Shown here: positions 17,288 to 26,729 of the stretch, piece after piece | How positions within the stretch are numbered: the first letter of the stretch is position 1 | How the letters are laid out: every line of letters starts with the position of its first letter | Source: Kangiella aquimarina DSM 16071 | GTDB taxonomy: Bacteria > Pseudomonadota > Gammaproteobacteria > Enterobacterales > Kangiellaceae | Assembly: GCF_000374105.1 (NCBI RefSeq) | Contig: NZ_KB893650.1 | Coordinates: 1,395,144 to 1,459,143, forward strand | DNA: 64,000 bases | Direction: 5' to 3' | Translations under genes and position numbers: made by a program | Notes under the pieces: generated by a model | The model's input: only the letters and a program-made list of their open reading frames with translations | What the model was told of the DNA's origin: nothing | The model's database searches: none

Positions 17288-18211
17288 ATGGAGTGGGAAA
17301 TCAGTAAGGACCGTAACAATAATGAAGAGGCTCAAATCACACGAGATGTTGGGCCCGAGCTTGAAGAATGCAGAATTAAAATCAGAAGAGGTTTCTGGAC
17401 AACTGTTGTAATCACAGTATTAACTTTGGCAATGACCATTTACGCTAATTATTCTGGTGGAATCATTGCAATTTTAAATTCAGAATTTTTTTATGACGTA
17501 GTAATTTTCGCCATTCTTGCCATAGGTATCTACTACAAAAGTCGTGTTAGCGCTGTCTTAGCTCTAAGTTATTATGTAGTGGGACGTATACTTCTTTACT
17601 CGGACACTGGCAAAGTATCTGGCATAATCTGGGTCTTAATCATTACGGCTCTGTTAGCTCAAGCAGCACTTTCTACTTTTAAATATCATCGTATTAGAAA
17701 AGAGTTTAATCCCGAATATAAAGCTACCAGTAAATTAACATGGTGGATGGCAACACCTATTAATATTGTTTTAGCATTCCTCTTGTTATTCATTGTAATG
17801 ACTGAATCAGGTGTTTGGGTACCCGCGACGTTAGTAAAAGAAGACTCACTTTCAACTTCGCACTTAGAGACTTTACGACAGAATGATATTTTGAATGAGG
17901 GAGAACGCATTGAGCTATTTTTCTCGGAGGGTTTAACCTCCATATTAGAGGGCGGCAATATTGTAACGGATACAAGAGTTATCAGTTATGAGACCCTTGA
18001 TGAGGAGTTATATGTGTATTCTGCGCCATTTTCTGAAATTTCCTTCGTTGGCATCGAAGAGAAAGGAACTAATCTAACATTTAGTCAAATATATGTAGAA
18101 ACATATGATGGACAAGGTTTTTATTTGTTAGCTCCCCATGAAGAAGCGGAAGACGAACAGTTTGTGGAGGCCATTAAAGACAAGGCTAAGAGTGCACAGT
18201 CTGAATCTTAA
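17288..18211 (+). CDS. Integral membrane protein, unrecognised
   Basis: A 307-residue protein with no signal peptide. The N-terminal 35 residues are polar and charged. Four or five membrane segments follow (residues about 36-190: FWTTVVITVLTLAMTIYA, FYDVVIFAILAIGIYY, VLALSYYVVGRILLY, IIWVLIITALLAQAAL and PINIVLAFLLLFIVMT). The C-terminal 110 residues form a soluble domain with the pattern RIELFFSEGLTSILEGGNIVTDTRVISYE and repeated beta-strands, which could be a PH-like fold. SD GGGGAGAGC lies before ATG 17288. No family is recognised and no neighbour explains it. Confidence 0.7.
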   Translation: MEWEISKDRNNNEEAQITRDVGPELEECRIKIRRGFWTTVVITVLTLAMTIYANYSGGIIAILNSEFFYDVVIFAILAIGIYYKSRVSAVLALSYYVVGRILLYSDTGKVSGIIWVLIITALLAQAALSTFKYHRIRKEFNPEYKATSKLTWWMATPINIVLAFLLLFIVMTESGVWVPATLVKEDSLSTSHLETLRQNDILNEGERIELFFSEGLTSILEGGNIVTDTRVISYETLDEELYVYSAPFSEISFVGIEEKGTNLTFSQIYVETYDGQGFYLLAPHEEAEDEQFVEAIKDKAKSAQSES

Positions 18212-18223
18212 TTCAATTTGGCT

Positions 18224-18979
18224 TCACCATTCTATGGTGGAGCCATCCCAGGCAAAAAACTTACCGTTATCTTCAATAAATAGATTATCAATAATTTGGA
18301 ACATTTTGCTGACAGAGTAATGAGATGAAAAGAGTTTTTCAGGCTTTACATTCTGCTGGAAGGGCTTTGAAAGATTGGTATCCGTTGTCCCTGGGTGAAG
18401 TGCTATAACGGCAGTGTTTTTATTTCTACGTACAGCTTCAATGGAAAGAGTCTTCACAATCTGATTAAGTGCAGCTTTACTGGCCCGATAGCTGTACCAT
18501 CCCCCCAGGTGATTATCTCCAATGCTACCAACTCTTGCTGAAAGACTGGCAAAGACAGAGGGCATTGATTCAGACTTCTTGAGCAGTGAAATGAAGTACT
18601 TGGCAATTAATGCTGTGGAAGCGGTATTGATTTGAAAGACCTTATTGAAGTTTTCTAAATTAAAGTCTTCAATTTTTTTCTCTGGTTGTAGTCCATTAGA
18701 GTCATGCAATATGCCTGTGGCATTGACGATTAAATCAACATGGCCATATTGGCTGCTAACATGTTCCGCCAGTTGCTTTAGATGTTCCTCATCAAGCACA
18801 TTCAATTGAACTGACTGTAAACCATTATCCATAGGTTTGATGTTTGGTAATGTTATATCATCAGCAATATCGGCTGCTGGCCTTGAACAGGCATAAACCA
18901 CAGCATGACGCTCAAGAGCTTGTTTGACAAACTCTTGTCCAATACCACCATTAGCGCCAAATATGATTGCGATACTCAT
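18224..18979 (-). CDS. Short-chain dehydrogenase/reductase (CsgA/C-factor-like)
   Basis: A 251-residue NAD(P)-dependent SDR enzyme from ATG 18979, where MSIAIIFGANGGIGQEFVKQAL carries the TGxxxGxG-type Rossmann motif (as GANGGIG). NATG near residue 88, a Ser in the region FASLSARVGSIGD and YRASK (active-site YxxxK) follow in order. The substrate is unknown; C-factor-like SDRs are named after the myxobacterial CsgA. The open frame extends to 19096 but the extra 39 residues overlap the divergent acetyltransferase and lack the family start. The divergent GNAT start lies 61 bases away. Confidence 0.85.
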   Translation of the reverse strand: MSIAIIFGANGGIGQEFVKQALERHAVVYACSRPAADIADDITLPNIKPMDNGLQSVQLNVLDEEHLKQLAEHVSSQYGHVDLIVNATGILHDSNGLQPEKKIEDFNLENFNKVFQINTASTALIAKYFISLLKKSESMPSVFASLSARVGSIGDNHLGGWYSYRASKAALNQIVKTLSIEAVRRNKNTAVIALHPGTTDTNLSKPFQQNVKPEKLFSSHYSVSKMFQIIDNLFIEDNGKFFAWDGSTIEW

Positions 18980-19040
18980 AGTGTTATTATTACTGAATGC
19001 TGTGAATGACAAGTGAAGATAATAATAGGAAGAAAGCCTC

Positions 19041-19544
19041 ATGCAACCGATCTCAATTACCAAGGCAAAAGAAGAAGATCTAACCGCGATTGCCAATTTG
19101 GCCGATATTATCTGGCGTGAGCACTACACACCGATTATTGGACCTGAGCAGGTCGAGTATATGCTGCACAAGTTCCAGTCGGCTTCAGCAATGTCACAGC
19201 AGATTTCAGAGGGAGTTAGCTATTATACTTTGTGGCTAGATGACTTATTGGTAGGCTACCTTTCATTTTATACCAAGGGAGAGGTGCTATTTCTTAGTAA
19301 AATTTATGTCTTGTTACAGTTAAGGGGGCAGGGTGTTGGTCAACAGGCTGTTGAGTTTATTAAGGGGCAGGCTAAGGCCCAGGGGCTTGAACGAATACAG
19401 CTAACGGTAAATAAGAATAATACAGGTAGTATTACCGCTTATGAGCGAATGGGCTTCAAGAAGACTGAAGAGGTTGTTATGGATATAGGGGGTGGATTTG
19501 TTATGGATGATTATGTGATGGAACTTTTTTTAGGTGACTCTTAA
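19041..19544 (+). CDS. GNAT-family N-acetyltransferase
   Basis: A 167-residue acetyl-CoA-dependent acetyltransferase. Conserved motif A is visible as LFLSKIYVLLQLRGQGVGQQAVEF (residues about 82-105), where RGQGVG binds the acetyl-CoA pyrophosphate. LTVNKNNTGSITAYERMGFK (about 122-141) is motif B. The acceptor (small molecule or protein N-terminus) cannot be read. SD GGAAGAAAG precedes ATG 19041. It shares a divergent promoter region with the SDR gene. Confidence 0.88.
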   Translation: MQPISITKAKEEDLTAIANLADIIWREHYTPIIGPEQVEYMLHKFQSASAMSQQISEGVSYYTLWLDDLLVGYLSFYTKGEVLFLSKIYVLLQLRGQGVGQQAVEFIKGQAKAQGLERIQLTVNKNNTGSITAYERMGFKKTEEVVMDIGGGFVMDDYVMELFLGDS

Positions 19545-19609
19545 TTTTCGTTAGAAGCTCACATTATTTTCAAGTAAGATGGGTGTTGCTTAAATAAGAG
19601 GGAAGCACT

Positions 19610-19906
19610 ATGACAATTTTAATCCGTTCTATATTTGTACTATTTTTGGCTCTAAGCTTAGCTGCGTGTAACAGCGAACCTACATTTGATGCAACTAATG
19701 ATCAAACCATGGAAGCTTCTATGGAAGAAATGACGAAAGACATGACTGAAGAAGAAAAAATGGAGCTAGGTCAGGCGGTGATGAGTATTGCAATGCAAGT
19801 TGGTTTCAGTTCTATGGGTGATGAAGAAAAAATCGAAAAAGAATTGAAAGAGAAGCTTCATGGTAAGACTGCTCAAGAGATTATTGACCAGGCAAATGGT
19901 AAATAA
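19610..19906 (+). CDS. Small lipoprotein, DUF6694-like
   Basis: A 98-residue lipoprotein: MTILIRSIFVLFLALSLAAC is a type II signal with lipobox LAAC and Cys20 as the lipidation site. The mature part is acidic and Met/Glu-rich (MEASMEEMTKDMTEEEKMELG), then ends KLHGKTAQEIIDQANGK, a pattern I associate with DUF6694. Function is unknown. A strong terminator follows 17 bases after the stop, so it is probably monocistronic. Confidence 0.7.
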   Translation: MTILIRSIFVLFLALSLAACNSEPTFDATNDQTMEASMEEMTKDMTEEEKMELGQAVMSIAMQVGFSSMGDEEKIEKELKEKLHGKTAQEIIDQANGK

Positions 19907-19922
19907 GTAGAAGCTTTAAGAT

Positions 19923-19950
19923 AAAAAAACCGGCTCATGCCGGTTTTTTT
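19923..19950. terminator. Bidirectional intrinsic terminator
   Basis: AAAACCGGC and GCCGGTTTT pair around TCAT, with an A-run on the left and a T-run on the right, so it can serve both the lipoprotein gene (plus) and the PhnA gene (minus). Confidence 0.9.
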
Positions 19951-19975
19951 ATGGCTCAATTTAATAGCTTGTGAT

Positions 19976-20545
19976 TTAAGACTTCTTCACATAGGCAGCG
20001 ATAATAACAATTCTCTGTCCATTAATGCGCCCTTCGATGTGGAGTGGGTTGTCGCTTAAGGATATGCCACGCACCGCGGTGCCTCTTTTGGCTGTGAAAC
20101 CGCCACCTTTGACGTCGAGGTCTTTGATGAGTACGACATTGTCACCGGCCTGTAGTGGCGTACCGTTGCTGTCGAGAGTCGGTTCTCGTGAGTCGTCGGC
20201 AAGGGCCATTTCTGCCCATGCGCGTGTTTCATCATCCATGTACATCATATCCAGCTGTTCCTGTGCCCAGGTTTCTCCAAGGCCAGCCAGTACTTTGAGT
20301 CTGCGCCATGACACAACCTGAACTGCAGGAACCTGACTCCATATAGAGTCGTTTAGACAACGCCAGTGGTGAATATCTACTGGTTCCGGGTTTTCAAGTT
20401 GGCTTGAACAGGTTTCACAAACTAACACGCATTTGTCAGAGTTGGCTTCGGCGGGTGGAACTTCATAAACGGTCAGTCCTTTATTGGAGCGGCATAATTC
20501 ACATCGGTTTTCAGCGCGCTCAATTAGGGTATTAAGAATGCTCAT
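19976..20545 (-). CDS. PhnA/YjdM domain protein
   Basis: A 189-residue protein of the PhnA (YjdM) family. The N-terminus RAENRCELCRSNKGLTVYEVPP and CVLVCETCSSQL supply two CxxC zinc ribbons. The C-terminal half DSNGTPLQAGDNVVLIKDLDVKGGGFTAKRGTAVRGISL is the small SH3-like PhnA domain. It is longer than the E. coli protein (about 111 residues), with an extra middle helical region. Despite the old name, a direct role in phosphonate breakdown is not established for YjdM. The gene is single and ends at the bidirectional terminator. Confidence 0.85.
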   Translation of the reverse strand: MSILNTLIERAENRCELCRSNKGLTVYEVPPAEANSDKCVLVCETCSSQLENPEPVDIHHWRCLNDSIWSQVPAVQVVSWRRLKVLAGLGETWAQEQLDMMYMDDETRAWAEMALADDSREPTLDSNGTPLQAGDNVVLIKDLDVKGGGFTAKRGTAVRGISLSDNPLHIEGRINGQRIVIIAAYVKKS

Positions 20546-20627
20546 GGCATGGCTCCCTGAAAAAGGCGCTATTATGCCTTTTTTCAGGGATTAAGGAAAA
20601 CGAACAAATGTATATTGCTAATAAACG

Positions 20628-21161
20628 CTAGTGCATTCGTTCCATGATATGAACTGGAATGGTTGTTTCTACTTCATCACTAACCAGTTTAAGGCTTGGG
20701 TGGTAGTTCATTACGCCTTTGACATGCTTTGCTTCGGATAAACTTAAATCAATCAGCAGCAAATAGTCACCTTCGTCAACAAAGTGATAAAAGTCTTTCA
20801 GTGCATGGTTTTTTGATTGTAAGCCGATAAAGCCACCGAGCCAGGTTCCAAAGCCTGTAAATATTGCCAGTGTGAACAGAACTCCTACAAAGCCGTAAAA
20901 GCCGCTAAATACATCGAAAGCCGCGAAAAACAAGCTGGCAAGAATGCCCGCTGCAAGGCCATAACGAACGCCCTGACTCCAGCCATTCAGAATATCTGTT
21001 TTGTACCAGTTATTGGCCACATTAAGTCCTCGCCTTAGGAGCTGGCCATCTTGCTTTGCGATGACATGTAGGTGGGCATCTTCAACACCTGCATCACGGA
21101 GATCCTTATAGGTGCTTTCAATTTCTGCGAGGTTGTCGCAGCGGTAAAGTAAGCGTGACAT
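20628..21161 (-). CDS. Small membrane protein, paralogue of the protein at 16557-17093
   Basis: A 177-residue protein with the same layout as the product of 16557-17093. A soluble start MSRLLYRCDNLAEIESTYKDLR with LHVIAK and RRGLNVANNWYKTDILNG precedes two Gly-rich membrane segments. GDYLLLIDLSLSEA in the C-terminal soluble part matches GKYLLLIDIKEN of the paralogue. SD AAGGAGG is strong. Upstream, TGTAC and GTACA arms (21211-21225) surround an A-run. Function is unknown; the tandem paralogy suggests an old local duplication. Confidence 0.75.
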   Translation of the reverse strand: MSRLLYRCDNLAEIESTYKDLRDAGVEDAHLHVIAKQDGQLLRRGLNVANNWYKTDILNGWSQGVRYGLAAGILASLFFAAFDVFSGFYGFVGVLFTLAIFTGFGTWLGGFIGLQSKNHALKDFYHFVDEGDYLLLIDLSLSEAKHVKGVMNYHPSLKLVSDEVETTIPVHIMERMH

Positions 21162-21543
21162 GATAAACCTCCTTATCTCGTAACACTTAGGCTTATTTTA
21201 GCACTTCTGCGTACAAAAAATGTACAGCTGTCCTCGTTTTAGAATATAAATTAAGCGTGCGGTGCGTTTAGAATTTTTGCTTAACGTGCGAATCGTCTTG
21301 CTTCGAAGTAGGGCAGAAATGATTGGTTTATTAGTTGGATGTGCTATGGGCATTGATGTCAAAAGAACTAATCATGTGTCTTGCAGATGCACATTAAAAA
21401 ACACTTAACTCATAACCATATGATTTAAATGGCATTTACCCATTTTTACCCTGCTTATTGCTGGCTTTCTGTGTAGATTATGGATTAGAGTGACACTGCC
21501 AATAAGAATAGTTTCCATACAATCTTGGAGTCTAAAGTAGATT
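21162..21543. other. 382-base gap without a gene
   Basis: It lies between the divergent paralogue (minus) and a secreted protein gene (plus). It contains the small GTACA/TGTAC inverted repeat at 21211-21225 and ATAACCATATGATTTAAA at 21412-21429, which matches a motif near 40311. I see no open frame with an SD and no tRNA-like fold. Confidence 0.5.
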
Positions 21544-22065
21544 ATGAATAAATTTTGCATTTCAGTAGCAGGCATTGGCTTGCTGACGTTATCTTCAACA
21601 ATAAAAGCTCATGAATTACCCACTGACGCATTGAATACACAGAGCAATGTCGCGATAGCGGTATCGTTTAACTTCAACCAAAGCCAGCTTAACCACCAGT
21701 ACGATAATTATGCCCAGTTTTTTGATTACAAATCCTGGCTTATTTACAAAAAAGGCTCAGAGCTTGAAGAAAGTTGCAGTATACAGAGTGAAAAGCTTGC
21801 GCAGCAGAAGACCTGTGGACAAGTTGATCACTTCTATCAGGCTGCCATGGTTGGAACTAATACCTGTAATGCCTATGCAGTAATTCATGCGGCTCAATAC
21901 CCGCAAGGCTTGATCCCTCGCTTTACTGGACCAGCTACTTTTGTAGACAACATGCAGGCCAGTAGTGGCCATCATGACAACTATGACTTTTCCCATGGGC
22001 TGACATTTGACTGTGTCTATGAAATTAAAACTCTGGATCCAGTAAAAGTACAAAGTTCTTTCTAA
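21544..22065 (+). CDS. Secreted hypothetical protein
   Basis: A 173-residue exported protein with signal peptide MNKFCISVAGIGLLTLSSTIKA. The mature part is Gln/Tyr/Asn-rich and contains four or five Cys (ESCSIQSEK, KTCGQVDHFYQ, GTNTCNAY, FDCVYEIK), enough for disulfides in the periplasm. I do not recognise a family. Its 3' end overlaps the convergent TPR protein gene by four bases. Confidence 0.65.
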   Translation: MNKFCISVAGIGLLTLSSTIKAHELPTDALNTQSNVAIAVSFNFNQSQLNHQYDNYAQFFDYKSWLIYKKGSELEESCSIQSEKLAQQKTCGQVDHFYQAAMVGTNTCNAYAVIHAAQYPQGLIPRFTGPATFVDNMQASSGHHDNYDFSHGLTFDCVYEIKTLDPVKVQSSF

Positions 22066-23870
22066 GATTGGATTCCTTCAATTGACCGAGCCTTTATCAT
22101 TGCCATGACTTGCTCAAGCTTGTCCTCGAGTATGGCTCGGTCAGCTGCCTCTAGGTTGCACTCTGCCAAAACGTAATGGCTTGTTCTGACCACATTTCTC
22201 CAGCGGGGATTTTGAGGGATTTTTTGAATGTTAAGATATTTATCCAGTGAGCGAGTTCTTAGTCGTCCTTCATCAATCGACACTCGCCAAATTCGGCTTT
22301 TTTCAGCCAGTTCAACCCTGTCTGATTGAGTGGTTTTCTCCCAAAGATTCACGGTTTCTATTAACAGCTCAACTAATGACTGTCTGAACTCTTCATCACT
22401 CCAGGACTGGACGTCATTTCTTTCATCATTTTCTGAGTGGCTTTGTTTCTGGTTATTTTCCTGTGTCACTTCAGATTCAAGCAGCAATAGTTTTTCTTTA
22501 TGAGACTTGATTGACGCGAGCAGTGCCTGTTGTTCTTTTCGCTTCCGATAAACCAGAAATATCACCAGGAAGGTCAGGGCAAGCAAAATAATTAATGAGC
22601 CTAGAATGATATTCGACAGCGAACGGATTTTATTATCTTGTTGCTCTCTGGTCAGCTGCTCAGAAATGAGCTGACGCTCCAGACGTTCTTTAGCAATTTG
22701 CTGGTTGATTAGTTGTAGATCGGTTTGGTATTGGGCCTGTAATTCCTGCTCTTTGTACTGGTAATGTTTGTTTAAATGTTCAATGGCCTTTTGATATTGC
22801 TCTTGCTGCTGGTAAATAGTGTATAGCAGCTGATGCGAATTGCTCAGAACTTGAGGTTTATTCGCAGCTTGAGAATAACTAATGGCATTGTTGGCCTGTT
22901 GTATGGCCTGGTCAAAATCTCCCTCAAGATAACTGATGTAGGCATCAATGTAGGCTATCTCATCTTGGTAGTTTGAATTATTGCTGGCGAATTTTCGTGA
23001 TTGTTCAATAAACTGACGCGCTAGTGAGCTTTGCTTTTGTTTGATATGGACTAGCGCTAGATTCTTGAGTGCTCTAACTTTTTCATTATCAGAAAGTCTG
23101 GTAGAGAAGGTGTATATAACCTTTTTGATATATTGGCTTTGCTTTTCGCTGTTACCGTGAAGCGCATATATGACTGCAAGATCTTCATATAAGTGTGAGA
23201 TATTCGAGAGTACCCTGACATCATAGTCTTCTGTCTTCGTGTAATCTAAAAAGGTATCCAGAGCCTGTTCATAGTAATCTATGGCCTGTTCAATATTGCC
23301 GAGATCTTTGTTTAACAATCCAAGATTGTTAAGTGTTGTTCCTATGTAATACAGATTTCCGATTTGTTCTTTGTGTTTGAGACTTTCCTTGTAGAAAAGC
23401 AGGGCATTTTTATAGTCGAGTAGCTTAAAATATACCAGACCCAGATCGTTACTGCTTTTAGCTTGCCACGTAATGTCTTTTTCTCGTTGAGAAATACTAT
23501 AACTCCGCTCCAGGTATTGTTTTGCCTGTTCATATTCTGTCTGATGCAGAAATTTGAGTCCAACCAGTCGATTCCATCGGTATTGGATTTGTGTATCGGC
23601 TAAATAGAATTCACTTTGTTTTACTTTAGCTAGATAGTAGTCAGCGTCTGAGTAAAGTCCCTGCTGAGAGTAAAGATCTGCGATTTCAAGCCACAGTTGG
23701 GTTTGAGCCTGAAAATCTCTGTCAGAGGTTGTCTTAAGAAGTGAACGACAGAGTTCTAATGCCTCAGTATGGGATAAAGAAGTGACGCCTTGCTGACACT
23801 TATCCACAGGCTCGCCGGCCAAGCCAATGCTGCATAGACCCCAAAGCAGTAAAAAGACCCCAATTCGCAT
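22062..23870 (-). CDS. TPR-repeat membrane protein with conserved-looking C-terminal domain
   Basis: From ATG 23870 the product is about 602 residues. It begins with signal peptide MRIGVFLLLWGLCSIGLA. Tetratricopeptide repeats follow over much of the first 370 residues (for example SNDLGLVYFKLLDYKNALLFYKESLKHKEQIGNLY and TTLNNLGLLNKDLGNIEQAIDYYEQAL). Next comes a Gln/Glu-rich coiled coil, one membrane helix (IILGSLIILLALTFLVIFLVY), a second coiled coil and a C-terminal domain of about 110 residues with RLRTRSLDKYLNIQKIPQNPRWRNVVRTSHYVL. The layout is that of a membrane sensor or scaffold: periplasmic TPRs and a cytoplasmic output domain. I do not recognise the output domain. Confidence 0.75.
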   Translation of the reverse strand: MRIGVFLLLWGLCSIGLAGEPVDKCQQGVTSLSHTEALELCRSLLKTTSDRDFQAQTQLWLEIADLYSQQGLYSDADYYLAKVKQSEFYLADTQIQYRWNRLVGLKFLHQTEYEQAKQYLERSYSISQREKDITWQAKSSNDLGLVYFKLLDYKNALLFYKESLKHKEQIGNLYYIGTTLNNLGLLNKDLGNIEQAIDYYEQALDTFLDYTKTEDYDVRVLSNISHLYEDLAVIYALHGNSEKQSQYIKKVIYTFSTRLSDNEKVRALKNLALVHIKQKQSSLARQFIEQSRKFASNNSNYQDEIAYIDAYISYLEGDFDQAIQQANNAISYSQAANKPQVLSNSHQLLYTIYQQQEQYQKAIEHLNKHYQYKEQELQAQYQTDLQLINQQIAKERLERQLISEQLTREQQDNKIRSLSNIILGSLIILLALTFLVIFLVYRKRKEQQALLASIKSHKEKLLLLESEVTQENNQKQSHSENDERNDVQSWSDEEFRQSLVELLIETVNLWEKTTQSDRVELAEKSRIWRVSIDEGRLRTRSLDKYLNIQKIPQNPRWRNVVRTSHYVLAECNLEAADRAILEDKLEQVMAMIKARSIEGIQS

Positions 23871-24141
23871 AATATTTATTGTTTTGCCTAATGAGCGCAA
23901 AGCATAGCATATCAATAGCTTAACTGAGTATTAACAGAATGTAGCAGTTCGAATTAGCTCAATTTAGAAGAATGAACGTCATTGATTGTGTTTAGATTTG
24001 TTACATATTTGCCGACTGCTTGCCTTGCCTATTGGTCTTAGAGTCCGTATAAAAAGACGTTTGAGTTGATTTTGGGAAGTTCGGCATGTAGCTGAGCGAC
24101 CACTGGGGAAATCTAAGTAAGGTAATAAACCTAAGGTAATT

Positions 24142-26349
24142 ATGATGAAAAAACTATCTATCGCTGCGGCAGTAATGTCTGCGCTTTTAGCGGCTGGCTG
24201 CTCAAATGGTGACAATGATCAGAAAGTTACTGCTGAGTCGGAAAAGGCTCAGACGGTTGCTTCTAGTGGTGAAGCGCAGTCTTCAACTGAAAGCACTGAT
24301 GTCACTGCAACTAACCCTTTCTTTGAAGACTGGGATACTCCATACGGCATCCCGCCTTTTGATCAAATTAAAGATGAGCACTTCAAGCCAGCATTTGAAA
24401 AAGCAATTGCCGAGGTTCGTGCCGAGGTTGAAGCGATTGCTAATAACCCGGAAGAGCCTACCTTTGCTAATACCATTGAAGCGATGGAATACAACGGTAA
24501 GCTATTAAATAAAGTCAGTAATGTGTTCTACAACCTGACTTCAGCCCATACTAACCCAACATTACAGGCGATTTCGAAAGAAATTGGTCCTGAGTTGTCG
24601 TCTTTGCGTGATGATGTCAATCTGAATGACAATCTGTTTAAGCGTGTTTCTGCCCTTTATGCCAAGAAAGACGAGCTAGGTTTGCGCCCAGACCAAATGC
24701 GCTTGCTTGAAGACGGTTACAAATCTTTCGTGCGTGGTGGTGCTGAGCTTAACGATGAACAGAAGCAAAAGCTACGTGACCTGAATAAGCAAATGACCCA
24801 GCTCTCATTGCAGTTTGCCGAGAATGTACTGGCTGAAACTAACAACTGGGAACTGGTCATTGATAATGAGGAAGATTTAGCTGGTTTACCACAATGGTTT
24901 ATTGACGCATCTGCGAAAACAGCCGAAGAGCGTGGTCACGAAGGTAAATGGGTTATTACCACGCACCGTACCAGTAAAGATCCATTCCTGATTAATTCAA
25001 CTAAGCGCGATCTTCGCGAGAAGGTCTATTACGCTTATACGCATCGTGGCGATAACGACAATGAGTATGACAACAAGAAAATTGCCATTGAGTTAGCAGA
25101 GCTTCGTGCACAAAAAGCCAATTTGATGGGCTACAAGTCACATGCTGACTTCGTACTTGAGGAGCGTACAGCCAAGAATGCTGATAACGTTTCTAAGTTG
25201 CTCGACCAGGTTTGGCCGGCAGCCATTAAGCAGGCTAAAGCAGAAGTAGCTGCCATGCAGGAAATGATCAATGAAGAGGGCGGTGACTTCACTTTTGCCG
25301 CGCATGATTGGCGTCACTATGCGGAAAAAATCCGCAAAGCCAAATACTCATTGAACGAAGAAGAAGTAAAACCTTATTTCTCTTTGGACAGTACGCTTGA
25401 GGGTGTTTTCTATACGGCAAATCGCCTATTCGGCATGAACTTCAAAGAGCGTTTTGATTTACCAAAGTACCATGAAGATGTCCGCACCTTCGAAGTGACA
25501 GACGAGAAAGGTGAATTGATTGGTATTTATCTGGCTGATTTCTACGTGCGTGACAGCAAGCGTGGTGGCGCCTGGATGAATTCGTACCGTAAGCAGTTTG
25601 TGACAGAAGATGGTGAATACGTTAAGCCGATTATCGTCAATGTTCTGAACTTCCCACGTCCAGTAGGTGATGAACCAACATTATTGACCTTCGACCAGGC
25701 AAGCACATTGTTCCATGAGTTTGGTCATGCCACCCATGGCTTGTTATCTGATGGTGTTTACCCATCACAAACCGGTACTTCAGTGCCTCGTGATTTTGTT
25801 GAGTTCCCATCGCAGGTTCTTGAGAACTGGATGTTAGAGCCGGAAGTATTGGCTCAATTCGCTAAGCACTACAAGACAGGCGAGGTTATCCCTCAGGACA
25901 TGATTGATAAAATCCAGGCTGCTGCTCAGTTTAATCAGGGCTTTGCAACTACCGAGTACATGGCGGCAACCTTGTTAGACCTGGCCTGGCATACTCAGGA
26001 AGTTGGCGATGAAGTAAAAGATGCAGATGCGTTTGAACAAGCGGTTCTTGAAGAGGTTGGCTTAATCCCCGAGATTGCTCCTCGCTACCGTACCACTTAT
26101 TTCTCGCATATCTTCTCAGGCGGTTACTCAGCAGGTTATTACAGCTATATCTGGTCTGAAATCTTCGCTGCTGATGCTTATCAGGCTTTCCGTGAGAATG
26201 GCATCTTCGATAAGGAAACTGCGGATAAGTTTGTTGAGTATATCCTGTCAAAAGGGGGTACTCAGGATCCATTAGAATTGTATAAGAAATTCCGTGGTAA
26301 AGAAGCTGATCCACAGTATCTGTTGAAAAGCCGTGGTTTGATTGACTAA
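24142..26349 (+). CDS. M3-family metallopeptidase (Dcp-like), lipoprotein
   Basis: A 735-residue zinc peptidase of the peptidyl-dipeptidase Dcp/oligopeptidase group. The N-terminus MMKKLSIAAAVMSALLAAGC is a lipoprotein signal with Cys20, so the enzyme is membrane-anchored and probably periplasmic, unlike cytoplasmic Dcp of E. coli. HEFGH at 525-529 in LFHEFGHATHGLL is the zinc site. FVEFPSQVLENWMLEPEVL and HIFSGGYSAGYYSYIWSEIFAADAY are further M3 hallmarks. It cleaves short peptides, releasing C-terminal dipeptides. A terminator follows. Confidence 0.92.
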   Translation: MMKKLSIAAAVMSALLAAGCSNGDNDQKVTAESEKAQTVASSGEAQSSTESTDVTATNPFFEDWDTPYGIPPFDQIKDEHFKPAFEKAIAEVRAEVEAIANNPEEPTFANTIEAMEYNGKLLNKVSNVFYNLTSAHTNPTLQAISKEIGPELSSLRDDVNLNDNLFKRVSALYAKKDELGLRPDQMRLLEDGYKSFVRGGAELNDEQKQKLRDLNKQMTQLSLQFAENVLAETNNWELVIDNEEDLAGLPQWFIDASAKTAEERGHEGKWVITTHRTSKDPFLINSTKRDLREKVYYAYTHRGDNDNEYDNKKIAIELAELRAQKANLMGYKSHADFVLEERTAKNADNVSKLLDQVWPAAIKQAKAEVAAMQEMINEEGGDFTFAAHDWRHYAEKIRKAKYSLNEEEVKPYFSLDSTLEGVFYTANRLFGMNFKERFDLPKYHEDVRTFEVTDEKGELIGIYLADFYVRDSKRGGAWMNSYRKQFVTEDGEYVKPIIVNVLNFPRPVGDEPTLLTFDQASTLFHEFGHATHGLLSDGVYPSQTGTSVPRDFVEFPSQVLENWMLEPEVLAQFAKHYKTGEVIPQDMIDKIQAAAQFNQGFATTEYMAATLLDLAWHTQEVGDEVKDADAFEQAVLEEVGLIPEIAPRYRTTYFSHIFSGGYSAGYYSYIWSEIFAADAYQAFRENGIFDKETADKFVEYILSKGGTQDPLELYKKFRGKEADPQYLLKSRGLID

Positions 26350-26373
26350 ATAGATTAGCTAATCATATAACAC

Positions 26374-26404
26374 AAAAACAGCTGCCTTCGGGCGGCTGTT
26401 TTTG
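26374..26404 (+). terminator. Terminator of the M3 peptidase gene
   Basis: CAGCTGCC and GGCGGCTG pair (one wobble) around TTCG, followed by TTTTTG, 25 bases after the stop. Confidence 0.85.
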
Positions 26405-26729
26405 TTTCTAACGTTAATATTTATCACTTTAAAACAGACCTGCTTCACAATTTAAAATCAATGGGTTAAGAGATATTCTCTTAATCTGTATCAGTACTGC
26501 CGATCTCCGTTCGGATTTGATTTGAGGGTTTTCATAAGGATTAGAGTAACTTAGGCAAAATGTAATAATTTGTTACTTTTAGAATTTTGCAATTGTGACT
26601 TGTTAGATAAATAAAACTAATGTGTATCCTTAAAAAATATCCAGCGAAATTGTCTTAAATTTGTCACATAAGAGGCGTAGAATTAACCCCGTAACAAAGA
26701 CATAGCGTTATTTACTCAAGGAGATAGAC

